Positions 35,536 to 44,538 of a stretch of 64,000 nucleotides of DNA are shown here, piece by piece; position 1 is the first letter of the stretch, and each line of letters opens with the position of its first letter. Source of the stretch: an uncultured Candidatus Actinomarina sp. (lineage in GTDB: Bacteria; Actinomycetota; Acidimicrobiia; Actinomarinales; Actinomarinaceae); assembly GCA_902626065.1 (NCBI GenBank), contig CACODT010000001.1, positions 20,986-84,985 of the forward strand, in the 5' to 3' direction. Both the position numbers and the translations under genes were made by a program. The notes beneath the pieces were generated by a model, which was not told the DNA's origin, made no database searches, and saw only the letters and a program-made list of their open reading frames with translations.

Positions 35536-36562
35536 TGTTTTTATTAATCAGAATTATCTCAAGAATACCTTGTATTGTTGCTGCTATTGGTAGAGCCAAA
35601 ACAGCACCTATCACACCTGCTGTATAAGCACCAAATAAAGTTGCAAATACAGCAACAGCTGGATGAATCACCATAGTTACTCTAGTAACCCTAGGACTAA
35701 CAAAATAATTTTCAATAAATTGATAAGCAACTAACACTACTAATGTATACAAAATATATGTTGGACCTAAAGAAATTGAAGCTAACACAGGAACAATCCC
35801 ACCAAGAAAAGTGCCGACTGCAGGTACTAATTGAGATAATAATCCTGCTGATATACCTAATGCAAAAGGAGAAGGTAATCCAATAATTAAAAATGCTATT
35901 GTAAAGACAACACTTGCTAATATGCCTAGAATTACTCTTGCAGCTATCCATCCACCTGCTTTTGATACTCCGATTGTCCAAACCTGATCTATCGTATTTG
36001 ATATATTACCTGGTAATGCCTCTTTAAGTTTCACTCTCCAGCCATCTCCTTCCGCTATTAAATAAAATGAGAAGAAGAAAATAATAAAAAAATGAAAAAA
36101 TGCATTTAAAATTCCACGGCCTGCAAATACAACAGTATTTCCTACTGCACTTCCGTACTCTCTAAACAAATTATTAAATTCTTCTTCTAGATTCAATGAT
36201 TGATTAGATATTGAAAATCCTTCACTATTAAAGTACTTAACAATGTTGTCAAAATACTCTGGAATGTTTGAGGATAATAGATACAACTCTTGAACCATAA
36301 TCGGAATAATTGAGAAAATAATTCCACCAATTATTAATATGATTGCCGCTACTGTGATAATTGCCGAAAGTCTTCTACTAAACCTTTTAGAAAAACGATA
36401 TACTATTGGCTCTGCTAAAACTGATAAAACTACAGCTACGAACAAATCAAATAATAATGCTCGAACTCTTAGTAGTATAAAAAACGAAAATCCAATCAGA
36501 ATAATGTAAAGAAATGCTCTATTTAATAAAGCCTGTCGGGTATCTCCTTTAAAGTTATCCAC
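35528..36562 (-). CDS. AI-2E/YdiK-family membrane transporter
   Basis: 344 residues with about eight membrane helices. The conserved C-terminal region is present: GLPSPFALGISAGLLSQLVPAVGTFLGGIVPV near 225-257 and ENYFVSPRVTRVTMVIHPAVAV near 288. The family is named for autoinducer-2 export but includes Na+/H+ antiporters and others, so the substrate is open. It is 5 nt downstream of the acyltransferase gene. Confidence 0.9.
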   Translation of the reverse strand: MDNFKGDTRQALLNRAFLYIILIGFSFFILLRVRALLFDLFVAVVLSVLAEPIVYRFSKRFSRRLSAIITVAAIILIIGGIIFSIIPIMVQELYLLSSNIPEYFDNIVKYFNSEGFSISNQSLNLEEEFNNLFREYGSAVGNTVVFAGRGILNAFFHFFIIFFFSFYLIAEGDGWRVKLKEALPGNISNTIDQVWTIGVSKAGGWIAARVILGILASVVFTIAFLIIGLPSPFALGISAGLLSQLVPAVGTFLGGIVPVLASISLGPTYILYTLVVLVAYQFIENYFVSPRVTRVTMVIHPAVAVFATLFGAYTAGVIGAVLALPIAATIQGILEIILINKNNE

Positions 36563-36567
36563 GATAT

Positions 36568-38127
36568 TTAGACTGAATTAAGAGATTTATAGTTACGATT
36601 TATAAAAGCTATATATAAAAAATAAATAATTAAAGCACTAGAAAAATAAAGCTCAAACTGTGTAATTTCATTAAATAAAGTATTTCTTGATAATAAAACT
36701 ATTAGTTGTAACCCAGCTGCGATAATCAAAATTTTACTTTTTAAATCAACTCTTCGAATAGTCAGATTGAGCAATAATAAACCAGTCCCTACTTTAATAA
36801 GTGCTTCAAAAGTATTACTAGATATAAAATACAATTCTCTTAAAGTAAAAAAACCAGATAAGCCGATACCCCCAAGGGTAATTTGAAAAATGCCAATTAA
36901 AACAAGCAAAGAAGAAATCCATGCAAGTGAAAAATTACTATATGAAAGTTTTGCTTTTATTGGAGTTGGCCATGGCTGAAGAGGGTTAACCCTTCGTATA
37001 ATATTGGGTGATAATTTAAAAACTGATCTTTCATAGTCTCCGAATAGAATACCGAAAATCAACAGTGCAATCACATAAATATTATTAGGTAAATTAAAAA
37101 TATATAAATAAAACAATATAAATATATGCCATAGAAATAAAGTAAAAATATTTGCATGAATAAATGAAAAGACACTCCAAATAATTTTATTTTCTAAAAA
37201 TTTTTCAATTGGTTTTCTCAGAATCAATAAACCAGAAGACAACCCTAGTGAAGCAATTAGATAATATATAGTTGGTGGATCTTCATTAGATGACATAATC
37301 AACCGGTAACTAGACAGAGACATAAATTCTTCAGATGTATTATTTATATAAAATAGATATCCAAAGGAAATAATAAAAATTGTTGTAAAGAATGATAATT
37401 TAATTGAAAATATCTGTCCATCCGCAAAAAAATAACCTAATTGATGTATTGCTAGCCAAAACAAAAGATAATTAATTAATTTCAAATAACTAAAAGCTAT
37501 TGAAAATTCAAAAGTATCTACTGCAACCGTAGCAAAAATTAAACCGAATAAAGTTAAATATGGGTTTGTTTTATGTAAGAACAAGGTTACGGGACAAAAA
37601 ATTACAACTACCAAATAAATTGAAACAAGCCATAATGGCCACATTATAAACTCTGTCAAAGGAACTATCCCGTCATCTTGGCTTGTGAAGAAAAGTGGTA
37701 TATTTTCAAATCGACTGTAAATATTTAAGGATAAAGTAATTACAAATATCCATACTATAGCTGGACCAAGCAAAGCATTAACTCTGTCTGTCAAAAATTT
37801 CCATTGACTCCCATCACGTCCAACATTTGCGTACCATGCAATTTTATTTGTGAACCCAACAGAAAAGAAAAATAATGCCATACCAACAGTGAACCATGAG
37901 TAAGTAGCTTTTAATGGATCACTAAATGATAAATTAAAAATTAAATATTCTCCATAAGAATCGCCAAATCTAATTAGAAAATTTGTATTTACAATTATCA
38001 TTAAAAGTCCTAAAACTTTTATAAAATCTATAAAGCGCTCTCTTGATATGGAAGTATTATCAATTTCTTTTTTAATAGATTTAAAGCTTTTAATACCTGG
38101 TAAAAATAATTGAAAAATTTTAATCAC
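36568..38127 (-). CDS. Integral membrane acyltransferase (acyltransferase-3/OpgC-like)
   Basis: 519 residues with ten or more membrane helices. The start of the transmembrane core reads RFIDFIKVLGLLMIIVN and is followed by FFFSVGFTNK, similar to acyltransferase-3 proteins, where the first-helix His is replaced here. The core ends near 355 and a further 120 residues with four helices follow. It may acylate a surface polysaccharide or lipid. GTG start with TAAAAT 7 nt upstream. Confidence 0.75.
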   Translation of the reverse strand: MIKIFQLFLPGIKSFKSIKKEIDNTSISRERFIDFIKVLGLLMIIVNTNFLIRFGDSYGEYLIFNLSFSDPLKATYSWFTVGMALFFFSVGFTNKIAWYANVGRDGSQWKFLTDRVNALLGPAIVWIFVITLSLNIYSRFENIPLFFTSQDDGIVPLTEFIMWPLWLVSIYLVVVIFCPVTLFLHKTNPYLTLFGLIFATVAVDTFEFSIAFSYLKLINYLLFWLAIHQLGYFFADGQIFSIKLSFFTTIFIISFGYLFYINNTSEEFMSLSSYRLIMSSNEDPPTIYYLIASLGLSSGLLILRKPIEKFLENKIIWSVFSFIHANIFTLFLWHIFILFYLYIFNLPNNIYVIALLIFGILFGDYERSVFKLSPNIIRRVNPLQPWPTPIKAKLSYSNFSLAWISSLLVLIGIFQITLGGIGLSGFFTLRELYFISSNTFEALIKVGTGLLLLNLTIRRVDLKSKILIIAAGLQLIVLLSRNTLFNEITQFELYFSSALIIYFLYIAFINRNYKSLNSV

Positions 38128-38134
38128 ATTAAAT

Positions 38135-38140
38135 ATTTTA
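38135..38140 (-). promoter_or_regulatory. -10-like box for the membrane acyltransferase gene
   Basis: TAAAAT on the minus strand, 7 nt before the GTG at 38127. Confidence 0.4.
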
Positions 38141-38166
38141 CCGTTCTTATGACTCTTGAATAGGAA

Positions 38167-38172
38167 TATAAT
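38167..38172 (+). promoter_or_regulatory. -10 box for trmL
   Basis: Consensus TATAAT, 6 nt before the GTG at 38179. An overlapping ATG one base earlier is out of frame. Predicted leaderless GTG start. Confidence 0.5.
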
Positions 38173-38178
38173 ATTTAT

Positions 38179-38625
38179 GTGGAAATTGTATTATATAAGC
38201 CCGAAATAGCTGGAAACGTTGGGGCATGTATTAGGCTTTCTGCAAACACTGGCTTAGCACTAAACCTTATAAAACCCTTTGGTTTTAATTTTCAAGAAAA
38301 CAAAATTAGAAGAGCTGGATTGGATTACCATGACTTAGCATCTGTAAGTGTTTTTGATAGTTGGGAAAGTTTTTATGAACAGCATCAAGCAAAAGAAATC
38401 GGATTCCTATCTACCAAGGGCACAAAAAGTATTTGGGATACTGATATGAGAGATTTTGATTATATGATTTTTGGTCCTGAATCAATTGGTCTACCAGAGG
38501 AAATACTTTCATTAAAACATCGATCTCTTTCAATACCTATGAATGACAACTCAAGAAGTTTAAATTTATCCAATGCAGTATCTATTGTTAGTTATGAATT
38601 TTTAAGACAAAATTATAAAAAATAA
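38179..38625 (+). CDS. trmL: tRNA (cytidine/uridine-2'-O-)-methyltransferase TrmL
   Basis: 148 residues, normal size. SPOUT fold: N-terminal YKPEIAGNVGACIRLSANTG, middle FLSTKG and the knotted SAM site IFGPESIGLP near 96-105 and IPMNDNSRSLNLSNAVSIVSYE near 115-136. It methylates position 34 of tRNA-Leu isoacceptors in E. coli, which is of interest next to the unusual tRNA-Leu of this window. Confidence 0.94.
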   Translation: MEIVLYKPEIAGNVGACIRLSANTGLALNLIKPFGFNFQENKIRRAGLDYHDLASVSVFDSWESFYEQHQAKEIGFLSTKGTKSIWDTDMRDFDYMIFGPESIGLPEEILSLKHRSLSIPMNDNSRSLNLSNAVSIVSYEFLRQNYKK

Positions 38626-38639
38626 CGTAAAATTAATGC

Positions 38640-39122
38640 ATGCCTTCATTTGATATAACATCCTCTTTTGATAAACAAGAAGTAATTAACGCTGTTGATC
38701 AAATGAGTAGAGAGTTAATTAACAGATACGATTTTAGAGATACAAATACCTCATCGACACTTACTGATAACTCAATCATTATTAAAAGTAGCACAGATGA
38801 GAGATTGAATGCAGCAGATCAAGTATTAAGAGAAAAATTTGCAAAAAGAAATGTTTCAATTAAGTTTTTAGGAGATTTTAATGATGAAAAAACACCATCA
38901 GAATCAAAAAGAACATACACATTAAAATCTGGAATTGACAAAGATATAGCAAAAATAATAGTTAAAGATTTAAAGCAAAATTTTAAAAAAGTTCAGAGTA
39001 GTATTCAAGATAGCTCTATAAGAGTTACAGGAAAAAAGAGAGATGACTTACAAGACGTTATTTCATTTTTGAAATCAAACGATTACAAAATATTTCTAAA
39101 TTATGGAAATTTTAGAGACTAA
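38640..39122 (+). CDS. YajQ-family nucleotide-binding protein
   Basis: 160 residues. The typical N-terminus PSFDITSSFDKQEVINAVDQ, the central SSTDERLNAADQVLREK and the GIDKDIAKIIVKDLK...KVQSSIQDSSIRVTGKKRDDLQDVI region identify the family, which in some bacteria binds c-di-GMP. It follows trmL by 14 nt and overlaps the next convergent gene by 11 bp. Confidence 0.94.
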   Translation: MPSFDITSSFDKQEVINAVDQMSRELINRYDFRDTNTSSTLTDNSIIIKSSTDERLNAADQVLREKFAKRNVSIKFLGDFNDEKTPSESKRTYTLKSGIDKDIAKIIVKDLKQNFKKVQSSIQDSSIRVTGKKRDDLQDVISFLKSNDYKIFLNYGNFRD

Positions 39123-39327
39123 ATTTTCTTTTAAAAAATTTATAACCAATTCTTGAAACAACAACAGAAAATACAAATATTAAACCTGTTTCATAAATAT
39201 TTAATGAATACTCTCTGGAGAAATATATCGCAAAAATAACAATAAAAAAACCATAAATTGCTCTAAATATCGAAAAAATAAAGAATGATTTAAATACAGG
39301 ATTGTTAAATAACTTTTGGAATATCAA
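39112..39327 (-). CDS. Small membrane protein of unknown function
   Basis: 71 residues with two hydrophobic segments (about 14-34 and 45-61) and a basic C-terminus. Not recognised. ATGA overlap with the DCC oxidoreductase gene makes it the last gene of the msrB unit. Confidence 0.65.
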   Translation of the reverse strand: MIFQKLFNNPVFKSFFIFSIFRAIYGFFIVIFAIYFSREYSLNIYETGLIFVFSVVVSRIGYKFFKRKFSL

Positions 39328-39641
39328 TTTTTTTTAAAAATTTTATGTCTGTTGGTTGCTATGAATCTGTAAACACTATCAAGAAAAATTTTAGGAAATA
39401 CCTTTATTATTAATACGGAACGATAAATACCACCTAAATCATTCGTAGACTGTATAAATGCTTCAGCGCCGTAAAATTTGTCATTCCCTCTTTCATAAAC
39501 TATCTCGTCTCTTTTTATATCCTCATCAGGTAAATCATTTTGATTTTTAATTGTTATTTGTGAGGTCCTTTTTTTGAGAAAATTACCATAAGTTGTGCAC
39601 ATTACACATTCTTGATCAATATATGCCTTATTCATCTTCAT
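39324..39641 (-). CDS. DCC-family (DUF393) thiol oxidoreductase-like protein
   Basis: 105 residues. CVMC near 13-16 is the Cys pair of the family name, followed by GNFLKKR. Later landmarks [24 protein letters not shown] and YRFIATNR match the family. It probably acts in thiol/disulphide chemistry beside MsrB. It overlaps msrB by 14 bp. Confidence 0.88.
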   Translation of the reverse strand: MKMNKAYIDQECVMCTTYGNFLKKRTSQITIKNQNDLPDEDIKRDEIVYERGNDKFYGAEAFIQSTNDLGGIYRSVLIIKVFPKIFLDSVYRFIATNRHKIFKKN

Positions 39642-39999
39642 TAAAATTTAAACTTAATGAATTAACACAGTATCTCAAGCCAGTTGGTCTTGGCCCATCT
39701 GGAAAAACATGGCCCAGATGCGAATCACAGTTACTACATGTTATTTCCGTTCTCTTCATCCCATGAGAATTATCATCTTTTGTTGTAATTGTTTCATCAA
39801 GAGCCTCGTAAAAACTTGGCCAACCTGTTCCAGACTCAAACTTTGTTTTAGATTCAAATAGTGAAAAATCACAAACCACACAACTATATATTCCTTCTCT
39901 TTTTTCATAAAGAAGCTTCCCAGAGAAAGGTGGTTCCGTTCCACAATTTTGTGTAACTTCAAACTGTTCTTGACTTAAGTGATTTTTGTCTATTCCCAT
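39628..39999 (-). CDS. msrB: Peptide-methionine (R)-S-oxide reductase MsrB
   Basis: 123 residues. Repairs oxidised methionine (R form). GTEPPFSG, the zinc CVVC and CSNC pairs, GTGWPSF near 57, THRTE-like [13 protein letters not shown] and the catalytic Cys in [10 protein letters not shown] near 111 are all present. It appears complete and active. Confidence 0.96.
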   Translation of the reverse strand: MGIDKNHLSQEQFEVTQNCGTEPPFSGKLLYEKREGIYSCVVCDFSLFESKTKFESGTGWPSFYEALDETITTKDDNSHGMKRTEITCSNCDSHLGHVFPDGPRPTGLRYCVNSLSLNFNEDE

Positions 40000-40013
40000 T
40001 CCTTAATATTAAA

Positions 40014-40928
40014 TCAAGCAGGATTAAAGTAAATCTCAGATATTTCCCCAAATTCATTACAAATTTTATTTTTTATTTCTAAATTGATATTTACAATATC
40101 ACTGTCCTTAGCTGAATCTAAATAATCGACTGAACATAAAACTAGATAACTATTAGCTCCTATAGAAATAGCTCTTAATGATTCAACATTTTGGATCATT
40201 TCACTTGTTCTAATAATATCTAAGATTTTATCCTTAGTTTTATTATTAATAGTTTCACCAGTTATTAAGTGTTTCATCTCATAACCAAGAAATAAGCCAG
40301 ATACCATCAAAAGAACTCCTATTAAAATTGAGCTTGCTGCGTCATAAATTGGATTAGATGTTGCATTTGCAAGTATTGATCCAATGAGTGCGATTCCTAA
40401 CCCAAGTGTTGCAGCAAAGTCTTCAACTACAATTGCAATTAGTGGTCCGTCTGTTGATTCTTTTAGCAACTTGAATACTGATGTTGTTTCAGTCGTCGAT
40501 TTACTCCTTAGTTCTTTTACTGCTTTGTAAAGTACATAAAGTTCAAGCACAATTGAGATTGACAAAACTGCAATAGATATGAATAAATTTTTTAATTCTT
40601 TAGGATGTGATAATGCTTCAATTCCGTGCTCCAAAGATACTAGTCCACCAATTGTAAAAATTAGTACTGCTACAACAAGTGTCCAGAAATATTCTTCTTT
40701 ACCCCTACCTAGTGGATAAATTAATTTATTGGGTTTTTTTGATTGCTTGATTCCAAACCATAAGATAAATTGGTTGCCTGAGTCTACATATGAATGAACT
40801 GCCTCTGAAAACATTGCCGATGAAGCGGTAATCACGGCAATTACAGTTTTTACTCCAGCAATAAAAAAATTCACTGAAAATGCTAAAAATACAGTTTTTG
40901 AAGAATCGCTAGAAGCCATTTTCTTCAA
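40014..40928 (-). CDS. Cation diffusion facilitator family transporter
   Basis: 304 residues: six membrane helices, then a cytoplasmic domain from about 225. Metal-site motifs are FSEAVHSYVDSGNQ near 41-54 (His/Asp in helix 2) and VEDFAATLG near 168 (helix 5 Asp). Exports Zn2+, Fe2+ or Mn2+; specificity is not clear. It starts inside the glutaredoxin gene (20-bp overlap; an alternative ATG lies 9 nt later). Confidence 0.92.
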   Translation of the reverse strand: MKKMASSDSSKTVFLAFSVNFFIAGVKTVIAVITASSAMFSEAVHSYVDSGNQFILWFGIKQSKKPNKLIYPLGRGKEEYFWTLVVAVLIFTIGGLVSLEHGIEALSHPKELKNLFISIAVLSISIVLELYVLYKAVKELRSKSTTETTSVFKLLKESTDGPLIAIVVEDFAATLGLGIALIGSILANATSNPIYDAASSILIGVLLMVSGLFLGYEMKHLITGETINNKTKDKILDIIRTSEMIQNVESLRAISIGANSYLVLCSVDYLDSAKDSDIVNINLEIKNKICNEFGEISEIYFNPA

Positions 40929-41145
40929 ACCAATTTACAAGTTGTGGGAACCCACCGATTCTCTCATTATCTATATAGATTTGAGGCACAGTACTTACTC
41001 CCTCCCCTACTTTTTTATAAAATTCTTTCCTATCATTGTCATTAGACAAATCAATCTCCTCAAAAGAAAACTCTACTGAATCAAGTAAGTTTTTTGCTCT
41101 ATCGCACCATACACAATTATCTTTGGAATAAACAATGATATTCAA
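40909..41145 (-). CDS. Glutaredoxin
   Basis: 78 residues. Active site CVWC (11-14), then TVPQIYIDNERIGGF near 53-67 with the cis-Pro and Gly-Gly glutathione-binding features. As glutathione is not expected in most actinobacteria, it may work with mycothiol as a mycoredoxin; this is inference. It overlaps guaC by 4 bp. Confidence 0.92.
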   Translation of the reverse strand: MNIIVYSKDNCVWCDRAKNLLDSVEFSFEEIDLSNDNDRKEFYKKVGEGVSTVPQIYIDNERIGGFPQLVNWFEENGF

Positions 41146-42188
41146 TTGTTTTCGCTTCCAGTATAAATTTCATTTGTGGTCTGAGTAACTCTTATAAATG
41201 TTGTACTTTTAGGAAGATCTTTAAGTTTTTTTGCTCCAACATAAGAACAGGCTGATCTCATTCCACCCAATATCTTTTGAACAGTATCATCCAAATCGCC
41301 TTTATACTTAAGTCTTACTTTCTTTCCTTCTGCTGCTCTATGCTCGGCAAGATCACCATAATAAGTTTGTTGGGCTTTTGTTGAGGACATTCCATAAAAG
41401 TCTTTATATTGGACACCGTCATCATCGGTTACTAATTCACCCCCGGATTCTTTGTGACCAGCAAACATGCCACCTAACATTACATAATCAGCTCCTGCTC
41501 CAAAAGCTTTTGAGATATCACCAGGATATTTGCAACCACCATCAGCCATTACATGTCCTCCTAAACCATGTGCAGCATCAGAACATTCTGAAATTGAAGA
41601 CAATTGAGGATAACCTACTCCAGCCACGCTTCTTGTAGTACATACTGAACCAGGACCAATACCAATTTTAACAATATCTGCACCAGCAAGAATCAATGCT
41701 TCGGTCATCTCTCTGGTTGCAACATTTCCAGCGATAATAATTTTTTCTGGAAATGTTTCTCTGTAATTTTTTACTGAGTCAATAAAATCTTCTCTATATC
41801 CATTGGCAACATCAATACACAAGTACTTTATATCATCGTTTAACTCAAATATTTTTTTACCTAAGCTCAAATCATTATCTGATTGACCTACTGTTACAGA
41901 TATGAAAGATGGATCTAATTTTTCAATATTTTTCTGCCATTCTTCAATTGAATAAAATTTATGGATAGCTGTCAGCATCTTATGTTTTTGTAAAGCTATT
42001 GCTGTTTCAAATGTACCAGTTGTATCCATATTTGCCGAGAAAATAGGCACTCCTGACCAAGTTGAATTTGTATGTTTGAATTTAAAGTCTCTCTCCAAAA
42101 CTACTTCTGATCTTGAAACTAATGTACTTCTTTTTGGTCTTATAAGTACATCATCAAAAGTTAATTTAATTTCATCTTCAATTCTCAT
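41142..42188 (-). CDS. guaC: GMP reductase
   Basis: 348 residues, against 347 for E. coli GuaC. Very close to the proteobacterial enzyme throughout: KLTFDDVLIRPKRSTL, WSGVPIFSANMDTTGTF, GIGPGSVCTTR with the catalytic Cys near 185, FYGMSS and the KTTFIRV-like end STTFIRVTQT. The CBS domains of IMP dehydrogenase are absent. It converts GMP to IMP with NADPH. The short N-terminus and missing CBS support GuaC over GuaB. Confidence 0.95.
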   Translation of the reverse strand: MRIEDEIKLTFDDVLIRPKRSTLVSRSEVVLERDFKFKHTNSTWSGVPIFSANMDTTGTFETAIALQKHKMLTAIHKFYSIEEWQKNIEKLDPSFISVTVGQSDNDLSLGKKIFELNDDIKYLCIDVANGYREDFIDSVKNYRETFPEKIIIAGNVATREMTEALILAGADIVKIGIGPGSVCTTRSVAGVGYPQLSSISECSDAAHGLGGHVMADGGCKYPGDISKAFGAGADYVMLGGMFAGHKESGGELVTDDDGVQYKDFYGMSSTKAQQTYYGDLAEHRAAEGKKVRLKYKGDLDDTVQKILGGMRSACSYVGAKKLKDLPKSTTFIRVTQTTNEIYTGSENN

Positions 42189-42225
42189 TATTTTTAAATA
42201 TCCCTTATCCTAAATACCAGAAATT

Positions 42226-42807
42226 ATGATAGTTGAATTCCCGTTTTTTGGTGCAGGTATTAATTATTTTCCTACAGAAATATCTGCATTAAGAGTTTTT
42301 GAGCCAAGGTATTTACTCCTAATAGCTGATTCAATTAAAAACCAGAAAACCTTTTGTGTCGGTGCAAATTTGGAGTCAATTGGACAAATAGTTTCTGAAG
42401 TTAAAATAATTGAACATCAAGACATCTCCAATGCTGAGCAGATTGTAATTGTTAAATGTATGGATATTCACAAGGTGACAGATGTAAATCTCCAAAAAGA
42501 ATATCCAATATGTTCAACAAATGAAATAATTGACGTTGGTCTCCCCCCGTCTGTAGATGAATTATTAAAACTACAGTCAGACATTAAAAAAGTTATAAGT
42601 ATGTTAATTGAACAAGGTATTGACTTGCAATTGCCTGATTTTGAAATAGATATCGAAAGCAGGATTATTAGCCTGTGGAATTTATGTACGAAAGTTCCAA
42701 TGTCTGTGGAAATGAGGAATAAATTGCTTTCTCATAACTCAATTGATGATCGATTTAAAGAGATCAACAATTACGTGCAACGTATTTTAAAAAAATCTTT
42801 TAACTAG
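42226..42807 (+). CDS. LON N-terminal (substrate-binding) domain protein
   Basis: 193 residues. FPFFGAGINYFPTEISALRVFEPRYLLLI near 4-32 is the LON-domain opening, with 100 residues of beta fold and a helical C-terminal half. There is no ATPase or protease domain. Stand-alone LON proteins have unknown roles. It is divergent from guaC and convergent with the amidotransferase (8-bp overlap). Confidence 0.87.
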   Translation: MIVEFPFFGAGINYFPTEISALRVFEPRYLLLIADSIKNQKTFCVGANLESIGQIVSEVKIIEHQDISNAEQIVIVKCMDIHKVTDVNLQKEYPICSTNEIIDVGLPPSVDELLKLQSDIKKVISMLIEQGIDLQLPDFEIDIESRIISLWNLCTKVPMSVEMRNKLLSHNSIDDRFKEINNYVQRILKKSFN

Positions 42808-43450
42808 ATATCCATTTATCAAAAAACGAATTTACTGAATTAGAAATCTGAGAATGATTCCTTTTAATTTTTTTAAATTCATTGTCAACGTCAAAATTTT
42901 TAAGTTCTTTTTTTGTCTTTTCTCCAACATACCATTTTTCAAAAAGATACTCGTTTATCTCTGGATGAAACTGAATTCCCAGAGTATTTTTGATTGAATA
43001 TATTTGAGGGAATGATGTTTTAGCGATTAATTTTGCCATTGTGGGAATAGTAAATGTATCCCTATGCCATGAAAACACTTCAATATTTTTAAAATCATCA
43101 AAAATACTATTCGAATCGAGAAACTCCAAATTTTTAAATCCAAATTCTATATTGTCTGAAAGATATGCTTTCCCATCAAGTGCATCAGCTATTAATTGAG
43201 CACCTAAACAAATACCTAAAATTTTATAGTTCTCATTAACTGATTTTGAAATCCATTTTTTTTCAAAATCTAAATATGGATATTCAAGAGTTTCATAAGC
43301 TCCCATATGTCCCCCAAGAAGAATATAATTAAAGTCTGGAGTCAAATCTTTCCATTCAACTTCCCAAGCATTCACTGATGTTATGTTCCTGTCTTGAAGA
43401 TGTCCCAGTGTGACATCAGGATCGTTAATTATTGCAATTGTTTCATTCAT
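42800..43450 (-). CDS. Class I glutamine amidotransferase
   Basis: 216 residues from the ATG at 43450; the longer open frame starts inside the tRNA-Leu gene and is rejected. Nucleophile elbow ILGICLGAQLIADAL near 79-93 and the His/Glu pair in GIQFHPEINEY near 164. It resembles GMP-synthase-like or GuaA-like stand-alone amidotransferases; the acceptor is unknown. Confidence 0.9.
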   Translation of the reverse strand: MNETIAIINDPDVTLGHLQDRNITSVNAWEVEWKDLTPDFNYILLGGHMGAYETLEYPYLDFEKKWISKSVNENYKILGICLGAQLIADALDGKAYLSDNIEFGFKNLEFLDSNSIFDDFKNIEVFSWHRDTFTIPTMAKLIAKTSFPQIYSIKNTLGIQFHPEINEYLFEKWYVGEKTKKELKNFDVDNEFKKIKRNHSQISNSVNSFFDKWISS

Positions 43451-43462
43451 TTTTTTAGTTTG

Positions 43463-43546
43463 TGCGCGGAAGAGGACTCGAACCTCCACGGGTTTTACCC
43501 CACAGGATCCTTAATCCTGCGCGTCTACCAGTTCCGCCACCCGCGC
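43463..43546 (-). tRNA. leuU: tRNA-Leu(AAG)
   Basis: 84-nt class II tRNA. 7-bp acceptor stem (GCGCGGG with one G-T), D-arm GCGGAACTGGTAGACGC, a 5-bp anticodon stem CAGGA/TCCTG and the loop TTAAGGA. Counting from the stem, positions 34-36 are AAG (complement at 43510-43512). A long variable arm GTGGGGTAAAACCCGT and T-arm with TTCGAGT follow. The 3' CCA is not encoded. It lies 5 bp from secG, as leuU does in E. coli, where the anticodon is GAG. Confidence 0.92.
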
Positions 43547-43551
43547 TTTTA

Positions 43552-43788
43552 TTAATCTAAAAACCAAAACAAAGATAAAGTTGTAACAGCAAACAAAAAG
43601 GCAACAAAAGCTGTAATTCTACTCAAATTTCGCTCCGCTAGCGTTTGTCCAATATTTCCCGATGCACCAGGGCCACCAAGCATGTCTGACAATCCTCCAC
43701 CTTTACCGCTATTCAATAAAACTAAAGCAATAAGTGCAATGGATACGACAATGTGAATTGCTATTAATACTGCTGTGACTGTGTCCAT
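43552..43788 (-). CDS. secG: Preprotein translocase subunit SecG
   Basis: 78 residues with two membrane helices. The cytoplasmic loop LNSGKGGGLSDMLGG near 26-40 is the SecG signature. It follows gpmA by 3 nt and precedes tRNA-Leu. Confidence 0.95.
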   Translation of the reverse strand: MDTVTAVLIAIHIVVSIALIALVLLNSGKGGGLSDMLGGPGASGNIGQTLAERNLSRITAFVAFLFAVTTLSLFWFLD

Positions 43789-43791
43789 AAA

Positions 43792-44538
43792 TTAACCCTT
43801 TGTTATTCTAGATTGTTGTTCAACTTCTTTTTGTAGTTTTTTAATTTGTTCCTTTTCGCCAAGATAGCCAATTCTAGATATTTTATCATTGTCAACATTA
43901 AAAGCTAGTGGTATTCCAGTAGGAATATTTACACTAACTATATCTTTATCTGATATATTTTCAATTATTTTCAATATAGCTCTTATGCTATTTCCATGAG
44001 CAACAACTAAAACATTATTATTTTTTACTTTATCCATTATCACCTGTAGAGATTTTTCTACTCTAGCTACAACATCCTTTAATGATTCTCCAAGGGGCAA
44101 TTGAGTATTAATTTCTTTATATGCATCATCATTATTTGGATCGAATTCCGTATTTACATTTGCGAGCGGAGGTTGTGTTTCAAAACTTCTTCTCCATTCA
44201 TGTACCTTTTCCTCACCATATTTTTCAGCAGTTTCTGATTTATTTAAACCTTGTAATGAACCATAATGCCGTTCGTTTAATCTCCAATCTTTAATAAGTT
44301 GAATATTGTCTTTTAAATTATGATCATAATTATTCAGAAGAATTTCAGCAGTATCAATCGATCTTTTTAAAAAAGATGTGAAGCAAATATCAGGTATGAA
44401 TTTTTCTTGAATAAGTGTTTTACCAGCGTCAGATGCCTCTTGAATTCCGTTTGGAGATAAACCTACATCAACCCATCCAGTAAATTTATTTTCTAAATTC
44501 CAAATACTTTGACCGTGCCTTACAAATACAAGATTCAT
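43792..44538 (-). CDS. gpmA: 2,3-bisphosphoglycerate-dependent phosphoglycerate mutase
   Basis: 248 residues. Phosphohistidine motif VRHGQSIWN near 6-14, LNERHYGSLQGLNK near 87-100 and the second His in VVAHGNSIRA near 183. Interconverts 3- and 2-phosphoglycerate. It lies in the glycolytic pgk-tpiA-gpmA run. Confidence 0.96.
   Translation of the reverse strand: MNLVFVRHGQSIWNLENKFTGWVDVGLSPNGIQEASDAGKTLIQEKFIPDICFTSFLKRSIDTAEILLNNYDHNLKDNIQLIKDWRLNERHYGSLQGLNKSETAEKYGEEKVHEWRRSFETQPPLANVNTEFDPNNDDAYKEINTQLPLGESLKDVVARVEKSLQVIMDKVKNNNVLVVAHGNSIRAILKIIENISDKDIVSVNIPTGIPLAFNVDNDKISRIGYLGEKEQIKKLQKEVEQQSRITKG

Noticed and set aside
43451..43489. 13-codon extension of the amidotransferase
   Set aside because: It would begin inside the tRNA-Leu gene; the ATG at 43450 gives a proper start.
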